Source: Rhineura floridana (lineage: Eukaryota > Chordata > Lepidosauria > Squamata > Rhineuridae). Taken from it: a DNA stretch of 64,000 nucleotides. The notes beneath the pieces are model-generated. The model saw only the letters and a program-made list of their open reading frames with translations, ran no database searches and was not told the DNA's origin. Below, piece after piece: positions 1-10,649 of the stretch. The stretch lies in the NCBI RefSeq assembly GCF_030035675.1, contig NC_084482.1:73445120-73509119 (forward strand), written 5' to 3'. Within the stretch, counting starts at the first letter, position 1. Every line of letters begins with the position of its first letter. A program made the translations under genes and the position numbers.

Positions 1-330
1 TGCTTGTGCTGCAGATATGTATTCTGCTTCTGTAGAAGGGAGGGCTACAACTGACTGTTTCTTACTAGTCCAACTGATGAGTCCTCCTCCATAATAGAAC
101 AGATTACCACTAGTGGACTTTCAATCTTCTCTGTCTTCAGCCCAGTTTACATCCATATAGCCAACCAGTCTGGGATTACTGTTTGCAGGTAGCATCAATT
201 TCAAATCTGCAGTTCCCTTTAGATATCTTTCTATCCTCTTGTGCAATTTTTCTTTGTTGGTGTGTTAAATTTTCTGCACGGTATCCCAACTGCTGCTACA
301 AAGTCCTGGCTGGTTACAGTTGACATGGCT
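1..330 (-). mobile_element. Ty1/copia retroelement fossil, RT end and RNase H part
   Basis: On the - strand this stretch gives the typical copia end-of-RT and RNase H signature: a region like GYMDVNWAEDRE, then a KSTSG-type block, then a SWTSKKQS block and a TEAEY-like end near position 1. The element runs off the left window edge and is broken. The first 150 bases are nearly repeated at about 6455-6600, so at least two copies or two parts of one family are here. Family call rests on motifs only. Confidence 0.7.
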
Positions 331-556
331 TGACTAATACTAACAATTCCCCCCCCCTTCAACCTCCCCTTGGGTTTTTTGTCCAGCCAGATTATGAGGG
401 CTGGAGAAATCAGAAGTCTGCACATTAGTTTATGACATTTTGGTTGGCCTAAAAAAGTCTTTGGGCTAATACAGTCTTTGGAATTTTACTTATGGACCAA
501 CATGTCTAATTTAGTTTTACCCTTTGTTTTATTAAGATTATTAGACATATTTATCT

Positions 557-720
557 GGTTTGCATGTCACAGTAAGCCAAACTATGGCATACCAGAACCA
601 GGCAAATGTGCAGGCTTCTGGGGATGAGCTCAGAGCCACTTTACTCCTCCCTGGTCTTTTTTACTTCTGTGCTTTGTTGAGCTAAACTGAGGTTTGGCTT
701 ACCATGTCATCCAAACCCAG
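557..720. mobile_element. short palindromic DNA transposon (MITE)
   Basis: The left end (about 557-592, with TGGTTTGCATGTCAC) is roughly the reverse complement of the right end (about 690-720, with GGTTTGGCTTACCATGTCAT). A longer relative lies at 12829-13255. This fits a non-autonomous DNA transposon. No clear target duplication was found. Confidence 0.45.
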
Positions 721-867
721 ATTTATGGTTGAGTTCTCTCCTCACTAACCATGAGATATAGCCAGTTCTATGTGATGTGCAAAACAAGCCATTGTTTTAA
801 AGTCTCAGCCAAGCAAAACAAGGAAATGGAAGCTACAATGGTTGATATTAATTCTGTGTCCATTACT

Positions 868-945
868 GGTCCAGTTATGGAGTAAAGCCCATTGAACACG
901 AGTCTTACTTCTGAATAGACATGTATAGGATTGCAGTGTTATATA
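868..945. repeat. ancient interspersed repeat, CTTACTTCTGARTAGACATG family
   Basis: Carries the motif CTTACTTCTGAATAGACATG followed by TATAGGATTGCA. The same block recurs about a dozen times in this window with 15-30 percent differences, always as a roughly 80-bp unit. I know this repeat type as common in squamates but cannot give it a firm family name. Confidence 0.6.
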
Positions 946-1845
946 CAGACACCAATTGGAGGATCACCAACATAATCTTAATTCTGTACTCTTTGGTGTA
1001 TTGAGCATCTCTGCAAATATATGGCACAACAATACACTTTCAGAAAAATAATTCATCCTGAAGACAATAAGAAAAAAAAAGGCATCAAAATGTAGCTCTA
1101 GAATTCTGAGAATATGTAAGCTGGCCACAAAACCACATACTGTGCTTGTAGATTCCATAAGTGGGAATACGTTGCTAGAATTATGTGTGGTGAAGTGGTG
1201 CTTAAAAGTGCCTTACAAAGCAGGCTAATTGCACACACCTTCAATCCTTTTAACTCGATGATGGCCACCACCTCTACTTTGGGCTTTAACTCCAGGCAGA
1301 GAGGATGTCCAGAGCTACAAGCTAATTATCAGTTCGGGACAGATTACCAGCTAAATCTCCCATTGCTACAGGTAAGTTGCTGCTGCTGCTGCTGTTATTC
1401 AGTTTGTTAAATTTATTAGTGACCACATACTTAAGTCTCTAGGCTTTCTTCCTAAATTTCCTTAGATCAGAAAACACACAGCATGAAGCCAAACAGCTAG
1501 GTATAGTGAGAGATTACTCCTTAATAGTCAGCTAATTTATACATATTTTATTTAAACACAAAAGAAAGGGCATCAGTTCAAAGAGAAATAAGCATGATAT
1601 AGGTTAAAATAAATAGTTGCTAAGTAATCTGTACTGAGCTTCTGGTAAGGTAAGTTTCTAAAACTCACAGGCGAAATTGCATGGCTCTACAATGATGTTT
1701 GGAAGAAGACAAAAACAATTAGTCAAGATTGTCCCACCCATATCCTGGGTGCATTAAATTTGAATATGAACATATTGAACCCAATATTAAAACTAAAATC
1801 AATTATGCTCTGATGAGATTTATTGGCTCCAGTGCAGCTAACGTT
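945..1845. other. no gene seen
   Basis: AT-rich unique-looking sequence with a short TGC run near 1379-1395. The small open frames here have no recognisable motif, splice context or codon bias. Nothing else was found. Confidence 0.5.
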
Positions 1846-1942
1846 ATGCTGCAATCCTATATACACAACTACCTGGGAATACACACTTGAATTCAGTGGG
1901 ACTTACTTCTGAGTAGACATGTATAGCATTGCACTGTCTAGT
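1846..1942. repeat. ancient interspersed repeat, CTTACTTCTGARTAGACATG family
   Basis: Contains GCTGCAATCCTATATACACA, then GGGACTTACTTCTGAGTAGA and GCATTGCACTG: both halves of the inverted-looking 80-bp unit that recurs through the window. Confidence 0.6.
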
Positions 1943-1959
1943 TGTGATATACCTGAAGA

Positions 1960-2444
1960 GAGTTACTTTATGCAGCAGAGTTCATTGGAGATATAAAATA
2001 ATATGAAAGAGCGGTGTTTATCTTGGCTAATTAATTCCTGGCTGTTGCTGGTCTTTTCCCCATAAAAGTAGAATTAAGATTCTGGGTTTTGTTCCCCAAT
2101 GTTCCTTGGTGCTACCTGATGTTGGGGTTCCATCTTCCATCTGCTATCCAGGTTATACATCTCTGGGAAGATGTGGAACCATGAAGTTACTCAGCTGGTT
2201 TTCTTATATTGTGTGAGTATAGAATAGGCTAGACAGATGTTATTTTTGCTTGTGACTTGAACTCTTTGCCTTTTGTATTTTATTTAACCATAGGGGTGTT
2301 TGGTTTAAGGAATTATTTTGCTGTTACATTTTTTGTACTTATATTTTATTCTAATAAAGCTACCTCTTATTTACCAGTGTGTGTTCATTACAGGGGGAAT
2401 TTGGCTCGGAATCCAGCAGCTTGGCCAATTAGCCATTGACTACC
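1960..2444 (+). repeat. possible LTR of a retroelement (upstream part)
   Basis: A TATA-like CATAAAAG near 2061 is followed about 290 bases later by AATAAAG (about 2355) and a GT-rich tract, the order expected of an LTR promoter and polyadenylation site. The LINE at 2454-5431 inserted just after it, and a leader-like region with GGTGGTGGCAG resumes at about 5560. The matching LTR and true ends were not found, so this is a weak call. Confidence 0.3.
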
Positions 2445-2453
2445 ATATAGCTG
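2445..2453. repeat. 9-bp target-site duplication, left copy
   Basis: ATATAGCTG here is repeated exactly at 5432-5440, right after the LINE tail. Confidence 0.8.
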
Positions 2454-5431
2454 TCTGTGGTACAGAAAACATCACTCATCCATGACATGATCGTGGATGA
2501 GAACGCAGACCTGATGTGCATCACAGAAACCTGGCTGGATGAGGCCTCAGCCCCTGTGCTTGAGGCCATGTGTCCAGCCGGTTTTCAGTACGTGCAGCAG
2601 CCGAGGGTTGGTAGGTGGGGAGGGGGAGTGGCAGTCATCTATCGGGAGTCTTTGATCTTTGCCAGACCCCCTCTCCACGAGACCAAGTTTGTTGATTGCA
2701 TGTACTGGAGGTTGGGCCCAAAGGGCAGTTTAGGGATTCTGCTTGTGTACCGCCCACCCCGCTGCACAGCAGACTCCCTGACCGAGGTGCTCAAGATTGT
2801 CTCGGGGGTGCGGGTCCTTTCCCCCAACCTATTGGTTCTGGGGGACTTTAACTTGCACGCCGAGGCAGCTCTCATAGGAGGGCCTCAGGATTTCATGGAA
2901 ACCATGACTTCCTGGGAACTGCACCTTAGTAATTTTGGGCCCACCCATGTAGCCGGTCATGCTCTTGACCTTGTGTTTGTCTCAGGAGGGGGAGGAAGTG
3001 CTCTGAAAATGGGGGCTGTTTCTTCAAACCCGTGTCATGGTCAGATCACTATCTGGTAAATGTAGACTTCTCAATGCCACACACCCTCCGCAGGGGACAG
3101 GGACCTATTAGGATGGTCCGCCCCAGGCGCCTGATGGAGCCTAAGGGATTCCTGAATGCGCTGGGAGATCTGGAGCTGTTTGAAGGTCGCCCGGTCGAAA
3201 CCCTGGTGATGGAGTGGAATAGGGAGATCTCCGGGGCAATAGACCGGGTGGCTCCGAAGCGTCCTCTCCCCCTGAATAGAACTCAGACTGCACCCTGGTA
3301 TACACCATGGTTGCGGGGTCTGAGGCAGGAGGTGAGACGACTAGAGCGCCGGTGGCAGAAATCTCGCTCCGAAGACGATCGGACACTGGTTAGAGCAGCA
3401 ATAGCTGCCTACCAAGTGGCGACAAAGGCAACAAAGAGAGATTTCTTTGCTGCCTCTATTGCATCCGCAGAGTGTTGTCCCAGGAGGTTGTTCCAAGTGG
3501 TCTGTAGTCTAGTCGGTCCAGCTGCGCAGGAACCCATGGAACTTTCTAAAGCCTCTTGTGACATATTTGCCAAACACTTTGCTGATAAAATTGAGAGCCT
3601 GAAGAGCACGATTCCGTACGCCGTGAATACAGGAAGTGGGCCAGAGTTGGCCAGTTGCATTCTGGTACGGTGGGATCGGTTTCAGCCTCTTCCCTCTGAG
3701 GAAGTGGACAAGGTGCTCTCTACTGTGAGGCCGACAACCTGTCTGTTTGATCCTTGCCCCACGTGGCTCATTATGGGCTGCAAAGAGAGACTGAGCGAAG
3801 GGATCAAGGTAGTGGTGAATGCTTCCTTGGAAGAAGGTGCAATGCCATCAGCCCTCAAGGAGGCGGTAATAAAGCCCATTCTGAAAAAGCCCTCCTTGGA
3901 TCCCCAAGAGTTGAAAAACTTTTGCCCGGTCTCTAATTTACCATTCTTGGGCAAGGTGATTGAGCGAGTGGTGGCCAAACAGTTACAGACACACTTGGAT
4001 GAAGCAGATTACTTAGATCTGTTCCAATCGGGCTTCAGGACTGGACATGGAACTGAAACAGCCTTGGTCGCTCTGGTGGATGATTTAAGGAGGGCGTTGG
4101 ATAGGGGAGAATATGCTTTCCTCGTCCTCCTGGATCTCTCAGCGGCTTTCGATACCGTCGACCACGGTATCCTTTTAGATCACCTGGAGGGAATGGGAAT
4201 AGGGGGCACTGTTTTACGGTGGTTCCGTTCCTATCTCTCAGACAGGCATCAACGGGTAGCATTGGGAGATGAGGTTTCAGACTCTTGGCCTCTCAATTGT
4301 GGTGTGCCACAGGGTTCTATCCTCTCTCCCATGCTATTTAACATCTATGTAAAGCCTCTGGGAGCCATCATCAGGAGATTTGGGCTGCAGTGTCATCAAT
4401 ATGCGGATGACACTCAGCTCTATCTCTCGTTCAAGTCCTCACCAGAGTTGGCTGTGGATACCATTTCCAAGTGCCTGGAGTCCGTAAGTGAATGGATGGG
4501 AGGTAATAGGCTGAAACTGAACCCCGACAAGACCGAGGTGCTGCTCGTGGGAGACAAGAGAAGGTTAGGAGATATAGACCTGGTGTTTAATGGGGTAAGA
4601 TTGCCCCTGAAGGACCAGGTCCGCAGCCTCGGGGTCATCCTTGACTCCCAGCTGTCCATGGAGGCTCAGGTTTTGGCAGTGAGCTGGGCAGCTTGGTATC
4701 AATTACATCTGATACAGAGGCTGCGACCCTACCTTCCTGTCCATCTGCTCCCACGGGTGGTACATGCTCTGGTCTCCTCTCGCTTAGACTACTGCAATGC
4801 GCTCTACGTTGGGTTACCCTTGAAAACGGTCCGGAAACTACAGCTGGTACAGAATGCGGCGGCACGTTTAATTAAGAACAGCCGTCGCCGTGATCTCATC
4901 ACTCCGGTGTTAGAAGACCTACACTGGTTACCAGTTGTCTACCGGGCCCAATTCAAGGTGTTGGTATTAACCTTTAAAGCCCTATACGGTTTCGGCCCAG
5001 TTTATCTGAAGGAGCGCCTCCAGCATCACCAAATATGCCGCCTGACGAGATGAGCCACACAAGACCTTCTCTCGGTCCCACCAGTTAGACCAGCTAGGCT
5101 GGTGCGGACCAGAGAGAGGGCATTTTCGATTGTTGCCCCCACCCTCTGGAATTCCCTGCCCTATGACCTCCGCCATGCCCCCTCCCTGCCAAGTTTCCGC
5201 CACGCCTTGAAAACCTGGCTATTTAGGCGGGCATACAAGCTTCCTGGGGTGGGCTAGTCTTATCTTGTTACAGTTGTGGGTGGTTTTAGCTCATTATAGT
5301 TGAGGTTTTTGGGTTATCTGTTGGTATTTTATATGTTGTATTTTATCCTATTATGTACGTCGCCTAGAGTGGCCGTTAACCCGGCCAGATAGGCGACTCA
5401 GAAATAAAATTTTATTATTATTATTATTATT
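2454..5431 (+). mobile_element. L2-like (CR1 superfamily) LINE, 5'-truncated
   Basis: A 2978-bp non-LTR retrotransposon bounded by a perfect 9-bp target duplication. It enters the coding region at the start of the APE endonuclease, so the 5' UTR and any ORF1 are missing. It keeps endonuclease, reverse transcriptase and the C-terminal domain, then a 3' UTR with a short hairpin (CGCCTAGAGTGG pairing loosely with CCAGATAGGCG) and an ATT-repeat tail. One frameshift and one in-frame stop make it defective, but the intact duplication and otherwise open frames suggest recent insertion. I call it L2-like from the RT motifs and the short-repeat tail. Confidence 0.85.
2457..5257 (+). pseudogene. LINE ORF2: APE endonuclease plus reverse transcriptase
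   Basis: The product would nick target DNA and copy LINE RNA at the nick. The endonuclease part (2457-3059) shows CITETW, a GGGVAVIYR block, the catalytic LGDFN motif and a THVAGHALDLVF block. The SDH motif lies at the start of the next frame (about 3037). A frameshift in 3030-3059 moves reading to the frame open from 3032. In that frame the RT has SAAFDTVDH (Asp at codon 374, position 4151), GVPQGS and the YADD catalytic box at codons 457-460 (4400-4411). A TGA at 5051-5053 interrupts the same frame, which then continues 67 codons to a TAG at 5255-5257 through the conserved LWNSLP-type C-terminal block. TGA could be a decayed CGA codon (inference). Confidence 0.85.
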
Positions 5432-5440
5432 ATATAGCTG

Positions 5441-5740
5441 GGTATTTTGCCTTAAGGCTCCAAGACAAGGAGTGCATCTTTAGCTCTTGTCTTTTGGAAT
5501 ACTTGGCAGGTCTGTTTCTGGCACTTTGGATTTCCCCTTGGGCCAGTGTGGGTGACCAGGTTTAAGGGTGGTGGCAGTCTACCTAACTTGCAGGGTTGTT
5601 GTTGGTCTAACTCAGCCTGGTAAGGGAGGCACAAGTTGTGCCTGGCCGGGATCAGTTGCCCTGGGCTTGGGAGTTGACCCCTTGCTTTCCTACTATATGG
5701 TTCTAGTAAAGATATAACCTTACCGGTAGCTAAATTCATT
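5441..5740 (+). repeat. possible retroelement leader (continuation of host repeat)
   Basis: Resumes the sequence interrupted by the LINE. It contains GGGTGGTGGCAGTCTACC, similar to GGGGTGGTGGCAGTTCTACC at about 47603-47622 downstream of another LTR-like region. This suggests two related retroelement leaders. No coding motif was recognised. Confidence 0.3.
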
Positions 5741-5956
5741 TTTATCGCCCAACAAATTCGTAGAGGTTGTTCTTCTACTGTTCTTTCGGATGATTAGAAG
5801 TATTTCCTATCTTATTGTAATGCATTTGGTAATTGTTCTATATTTTAACCTTTGATCTCCCATGTATATTTGTTTTAACATATGTATCATTTCCTTTTCC
5901 GTATTTGGGTCTATGACCGTAATAAAGTGGATTTGATTTGATTTGATTTGATTTGA
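5741..5956 (+). mobile_element. LINE 3' tail of the unassigned APE-LINE family
   Basis: Ends in GGGTCTATGACCGTAATAAA followed by a GATTT repeat (about 5930-5956). The same 20-base motif, reverse-complemented, lies next to the tail of the element at 34991-36191. This is therefore a severely 5'-truncated copy of that family. Confidence 0.6.
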
Positions 5957-6061
5957 CCCCCCAGTCAGAATTTTGAGCATTCTTGACAGATAGGAAAGCC
6001 TAATCATCTACACTAGCCTAATTCAAAAGGTAGGGAGAGAGAGAATTGAGGGGAGGAGGAG

Positions 6062-6860
6062 GAGGAACTGGAAGTGATGATAGCCCTGAGAACATCAGTC
6101 TAACCAATCAGAGGTATGCTTCTCATGGTCTCACAACACCCCTTCTCATTGTCTTACACTCCAATTCACAACTCCCATCACTTCACAAAGATCCTGAAAA
6201 CGTTCTCTAGGCAGTGGCTTGGTAAGAACATCTGCCACCATTTCTTCTTTCGGGTAGTATTTAACTCAATGAGCCCTTTCTGTTGTACATCTCTCATGCA
6301 ATGGTACTTGGTATCAATGTGATTTGTTTGTGGTGTTACCCTTTGTGTTTGAGAGAGCAAAATACAGTTCTTGTTGTCTTCATGCATTCTAGTTGGCTTT
6401 GGTTCATTGATTCCAAAGTCTAAGAGTAGTCTGTGTAACCAGGTTGCTTCTTGACATGCTGTTCTACAGATATGTATTCTGCTTCTGTAGAGGACTACAA
6501 CTGACTGTTTCTTACTAGTCCAACTGATGAGTCCTCCTCCATAATAGAACAGATTCCCACTAGTGGACTTTTCTGCCTTCTCTGTCTTCAGCTTTTCTAA
6601 AGCTTGAACACCAGCCCTTTTCCAGGTCCTTCAAACCCTGTTGGTTGTTGCATATATATTTTTTCCTCAACGTTTCCATATAAGAAGGCTGTCTTTATAT
6701 CAAGGTGTTGAACCTGATCATCCTTGAGGTGGGAATACTGAGTGTCCTTATAGAACTGTGTGTGACCACAGCTGCAAAAATTCCATAATAATCTTCACCA
6801 TAGTTTTGGGAGTATCCTTTAGCATCTAGCCTAGCTTTGTAGTGCTGTATATCCCTTTCT
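6062..6860 (-). mobile_element. Ty1/copia fossil: RNase H and RT parts, split by a hAT-like element
   Basis: Read on the - strand, 6116-6400 gives the copia RNase H end (HIDTKYH, then RDVQQKGLIEL). 6450-6600 repeats the SWTSKKQ/KSTSG block seen at 1-150, and 6600-6860 reads as reverse transcriptase. The fossil is broken in several places and is interrupted at 6860 by a hAT-like element, with more copia sequence on its far side (9133-9300). Bases 6062-6118 are repeated with changes at 9308-9366, perhaps an end region. Confidence 0.7.
6853..6860. repeat. 8-bp target-site duplication, left copy (7 of 8 match)
   Basis: CCCTTTCT here against CCTTTTCT at 9133-9140, directly flanking the inverted TAGGGTTGCCATATT ends. 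Confidence 0.6.
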
Positions 6861-7317
6861 TAGGGTTGCCATATTGCCCGGTTAGCCGGGTTTTGCCCGG
6901 ATTCTATGCATGCCACCCGGTGCCCGGCTAACCCCTTAGGTGGCCTGGATTCTCAGCTTTAATTAAAAAAAAATTAAGTTTCTAGGTGGTCCGGTTCTCA
7001 AGATATGCATAAAAACGTCAGCCGCCCCCCCGACTGTTAAATCTTTCTTTAAACAGTACTGCATGCACTTCCTACCTTTAACCCCGCCTGTTCAGGATTG
7101 CAGCCAATCTTGGATTGTGTTTCAGTTTCATTGATCTGAGGCAGTGTCTAGAAAACAAAATGGTGGTTTCACCCCCTGTTTATCTGAAAATCTCATAAAT
7201 TGGGTAAGTATATACATTTCAGTTTTTTTTCCTCTTGTGTGCAGGAGTCAGATCTTGGGCAGTGTTTTGAAAACCTTCCCAATGCTTGCTTTTTGTAAGA
7301 GCAATGCTAATCCCATA

Positions 7318-7425
7318 TGCCCAGAGTAAATCCCATTGAATTCAATAGGACTTACTTTTGAGTAGACATGGTTATGAATGTGCTCAAAATCAATGGGACT
7401 TTGGAGTGAATGTAAAAAAGAATTG
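7318..7425. repeat. ancient interspersed repeat, CTTACTTCTGARTAGACATG family
   Basis: Contains GGACTTACTTTTGAGTAGAC and nearby CAATGGGACTTTGG. Lies inside the hAT-like element. Confidence 0.5.
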
Positions 7426-7837
7426 TGTTTGTGTTCTAACTCTTTCTGCCCCCTTCTGCAGTCCTATTTTAAAGCATGTAGGCAGGGCTTACTTAGGTAT
7501 TACAGTTTTTATTCTGTAGGAAAGTAATACTGATTTTTTTAAAACTAATACTGATTTTTCTGCAATGACCAACTGGTTTGACAATAAACTATTATATGGG
7601 CTGTATGTATTTATACATCTGCAGTGTGTGTGTGTGTGTGTGTGTGGAGTCTTTCCAACACCCCTGTGAGGTAGGGTTGGAAACCAAGGCAGCTCACAAC
7701 AAGAAATAAAGCCATTTAAAATCCAATAACCATAAAAACAAGTATAAACAGTTGCAAAACAGTGTAAAGTGGCATGATTCGGAATTTTGGGTTGTGTGAA
7801 TGAAGTTGCTTATCACTTGAGGTTGCATTTCTGTCCC

Positions 7838-7908
7838 TGTTTGAGTAAGCCCCACTGAATACACTGGGACTTGCTTCTGAATAAATAAACCTAGGATTGC
7901 ACTATAAA
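7838..7908. repeat. ancient interspersed repeat, CTTACTTCTGARTAGACATG family
   Basis: Contains GAGTAAGCCCCACTGAATAC and CCTAGGATTGCAC, the usual two halves of the unit. Confidence 0.55.
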
Positions 7909-8689
7909 TATCTTTACAGTTTGTGTAAATAATAAATATATTTGATAGTCATGCTTATATAAATACTTCTTCATTTATCATATTTTTGGTTTTTGGTTAG
8001 GAATCCTGACTGGTTGTGAGATGCTTAGTTTTTTGCCTTACTCATAGGAATCTTGTTGTGGTTGGTATGGTATTACATTTAGGAAAGTGATACTGCCTTC
8101 TGTTTTTTTTTTCTATTTGCATTTCACTTATCTTTAACCTCACTCCGTTACAGCCATAGAAGCAACAGCAGCATATGCAAGATAATTAACTCCCATTAGT
8201 GATAAGAACAAGAATTTATAATTATTATTTCAATGAAAACAAGAGGCTTAGCAATACTTTGAAGAGGACCAGATATTTATTTTCTTTCTGAGCCCAGGAC
8301 TGGGTCTTTCATGATGTCCGGGGGGGGGGAGCAGGAGAGTAGTCGATAAGACAGACATCCTGGCATTGATAATTTAATTAGCAAGGTATGTGTGGGGTTG
8401 TTGCACACTTCCAGGCCCAGTTTCATTTTGAGTATGGAGGTGGAACCTGTGTAGATGTGGTTGATCAAAGGGAGAAGAAATTTTGAGTTAAGCAAAGCTC
8501 TGCTTTTATAAAACCTAAGAAACATACAGATACTTTGAATGTCTGAGTGCCTGCACCAGTGGAATACTGGAGGAACTTGTAAAACTTGCTGCAACAGTAT
8601 TTATAACTGAGCATGCGGTGTGAAAGACTCCTTTTCCTAACATTTTGGCTTCTTGTTTTTCTCCACCCACCGCATCTTTGAAATATATT

Positions 8690-8875
8690 GTATATGGTTA
8701 ACCGTACTGCTGCCCTGACTTACTTTATGTTTGTTGCTATTTTGTGTTTTTATTATGTTTTTATATTGATTGTGTATTTTTATTGTTTTTATTATATTTG
8801 TAAGCTGTGCTGAGCTCTGTTTTTAACAGCAAAAGGGCAGGATATAAATTCTCTTAATCAATCAATAAATACTCC
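8690..8875 (+). mobile_element. LINE 3' tail (L2-like)
   Basis: A T-rich 3' UTR is followed by GTAAGCTGTGCTGAGC, then AAGGGCAGGATATAAATTCT and a CAATAAATA tail. This is the short hairpin-plus-AATAAA ending shared by several L2-like tails in the window. Confidence 0.5.
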
Positions 8876-9132
8876 ATAGTGTTGGAAACGAGAGTCTAGG
8901 CATTTAAGGCTGAAAATGTTGCTTTTAAAAAAAAGATTTCTCACATCTTTCCCCAGCTTTTGGTGGTAATTCCTAGGCACAAAAACAAAACAACTGGACA
9001 ATCCAAATATTAACAGGCAGATATTTTGCATAATATGCAAATAATATGCAGATATTTGCATAATATGCAAATAATTTACATAATATGCAAATTAACCTGC
9101 CAGATTTGTGGAACTGGAATATGGCAACCCTA

Positions 9133-9300
9133 CCTTTTCTGCACCTCGTTTGGTTGTAATGACCCATTTACATCCAATGGTCTTTCTCCCTTTTGGTAGC
9201 TCCAAGTTTTGTTCTTGTGAAGATATATTCTATTTCTTCTCCAGCAGCTTGCAACCATTTGTTTGTGTCAGTATCTGGCATCCCTTCAATGCCTTGCCAA
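9133..9300 (-). mobile_element. Ty1/copia fossil, segment at the start of RT
   Basis: On the - strand this gives the copia block ELPKGRKTIGCKW that precedes the reverse transcriptase. It continues the fossil at 6062-6860 beyond the hAT-like insertion. A segment at 9308-9366 resembles 6062-6118. The element is broken. Confidence 0.6.
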
Positions 9301-9533
9301 TTGAAGTAGAAGGAGGGACTGGAAGTGATAATAGCCCTGAGAATATTAGTCTAACCAGAGACATGCTTAAACTTGAGGAAAGTAACAAGAAGAGAATTAA
9401 AGCAGGGGATGGGAGAATTCCACCTTGTGGTTTTTCTCATTACGGTGTTGCAAGAATACCTGCACTTGGCTGACTTTCTCTTCTCCTAAAGATACAGGAT
9501 CAGTCTCAGGCCATGAACCTGGCAACCCTAGCT

Positions 9534-9840
9534 GTGAGACTTAATTCCAAGTAAGCATACATAGGATGGTGCTGCACAGACCAGCTTATTTTTATTCAAT
9601 TTATGGATTATTTGAAAGCAAAGCAAATAAAAAAGCAAGTAAGTAGGGGCTTAGTCCACATCTTCAGAGAAAAACATCAAGTTCCTCTGGTCGTGGAGGA
9701 AAAAAACCCGTTTTCATTATCAGTATTGCTGGCTGGCGTTTAGAAGAGTGGGTGAACTATGTTGCCTTCCTTTCGGAACAAGGACGGCTTGTGCTGGGCA
9801 AACGCAATTCGTCTGTGTGGCCGCAGCTGTCTGTGAAACA
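9534..9840. other. no gene seen
   Basis: Begins with a degraded half-copy of the ATAGGAT-type repeat, then unique-looking sequence with rising CpG content toward 9800. No supported feature. Confidence 0.4.
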
Positions 9841-10649
9841 TCCAGTCGTTACAGTCTGCACGTATGTGTTATGTGACAGGATTGCCCGCTGTTAGGTTTG
9901 CTGCCCACGTAAATCCCACTTTTGGCAAAGGCTGAAGAACTTTTATGGGTTCTTTTGGCGCCTATCCCGCCCACAAACGATTGTGGGACGTTGAGGAGTA
10001 GTAATAGGACTCTCCAATAGGGGGTGTTCTTCCTTCCCGTCATGCGTACTGGGCCAGCGCTGGAGTCAGAAGGAGTAAGTATTCGACTTCTTGAGGCGAT
10101 CGCTTCTTGACGTCGTATGGCAAGAGCAGCTGACTGGTGAAACTAGAAAATAGTCACGCAGGTTTCCCACCCAGCCTCCCAGGGTGACTGCATCAGCCAG
10201 GCTCTTTAGGCATAACTCCTATATATGCGCCAATACACCTGTTCAGTTCCCTCCCTTCCTCCTAATTGCCATCTGCTTTTGCACACTACGTGCTCCGCCC
10301 CCGATTTTATTTTCCGGGGATAGGTGGCGACCAAAAGAGAAACCACGTTGCCCCTACTTGGAGCATATAGCCTTGGCAAGTTGCGTCACTACTTCTGTTC
10401 TGGCCCGCTAGTTCAGATCCGGCCACAGGCCTCCCGCAAGACAGTGCCCGAAGACCTTACGCTGGCCCATGACGTCATCAGAGAGCGAGAGGGTGAGGGC
10501 TAGGTTTGCCTCTCCCAACATGGAGCCGTGGACGTCACGTTGCCAGAGACGCTCTCTGTTTGCGACTCCAAGGAAGAGGGGAGGGGTAGCGATCGGAGCG
10601 GCTTAGGCAGCTGGGCTGGCCGGATAGAGAAGAGGAGGGGGAGGATTTA

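Larger units (their letters stand above)
6861..9132. mobile_element. hAT-like DNA transposon, non-autonomous, inserted in the copia fossil
   Basis: The ends are inverted: TAGGGTTGCCATATT at 6861 and AATATGGCAACCCTA ending at 9132. They are flanked by an 8-bp near-duplication, as expected of the hAT superfamily. The 2272-bp interior has no transposase frame. It holds older or later insertions: two copies of the CTTACTTCTGARTAGACATG repeat, a TG microsatellite (7627-7648), a LINE tail (about 8690-8875) and an array of octamer motifs near the right end. The insertion splits copia pol sequence, so it postdates that element. Confidence 0.65.

Noticed and set aside
1183-1410. Small + strand gene
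   Set aside because: Ends in a Cys run that is simply a TGC microsatellite.
8100-8160. Terminator-like T-run
   Set aside because: Poly-T tracts in this window belong to repeat tails or AT-rich sequence; a bacterial-type terminator makes no sense here.
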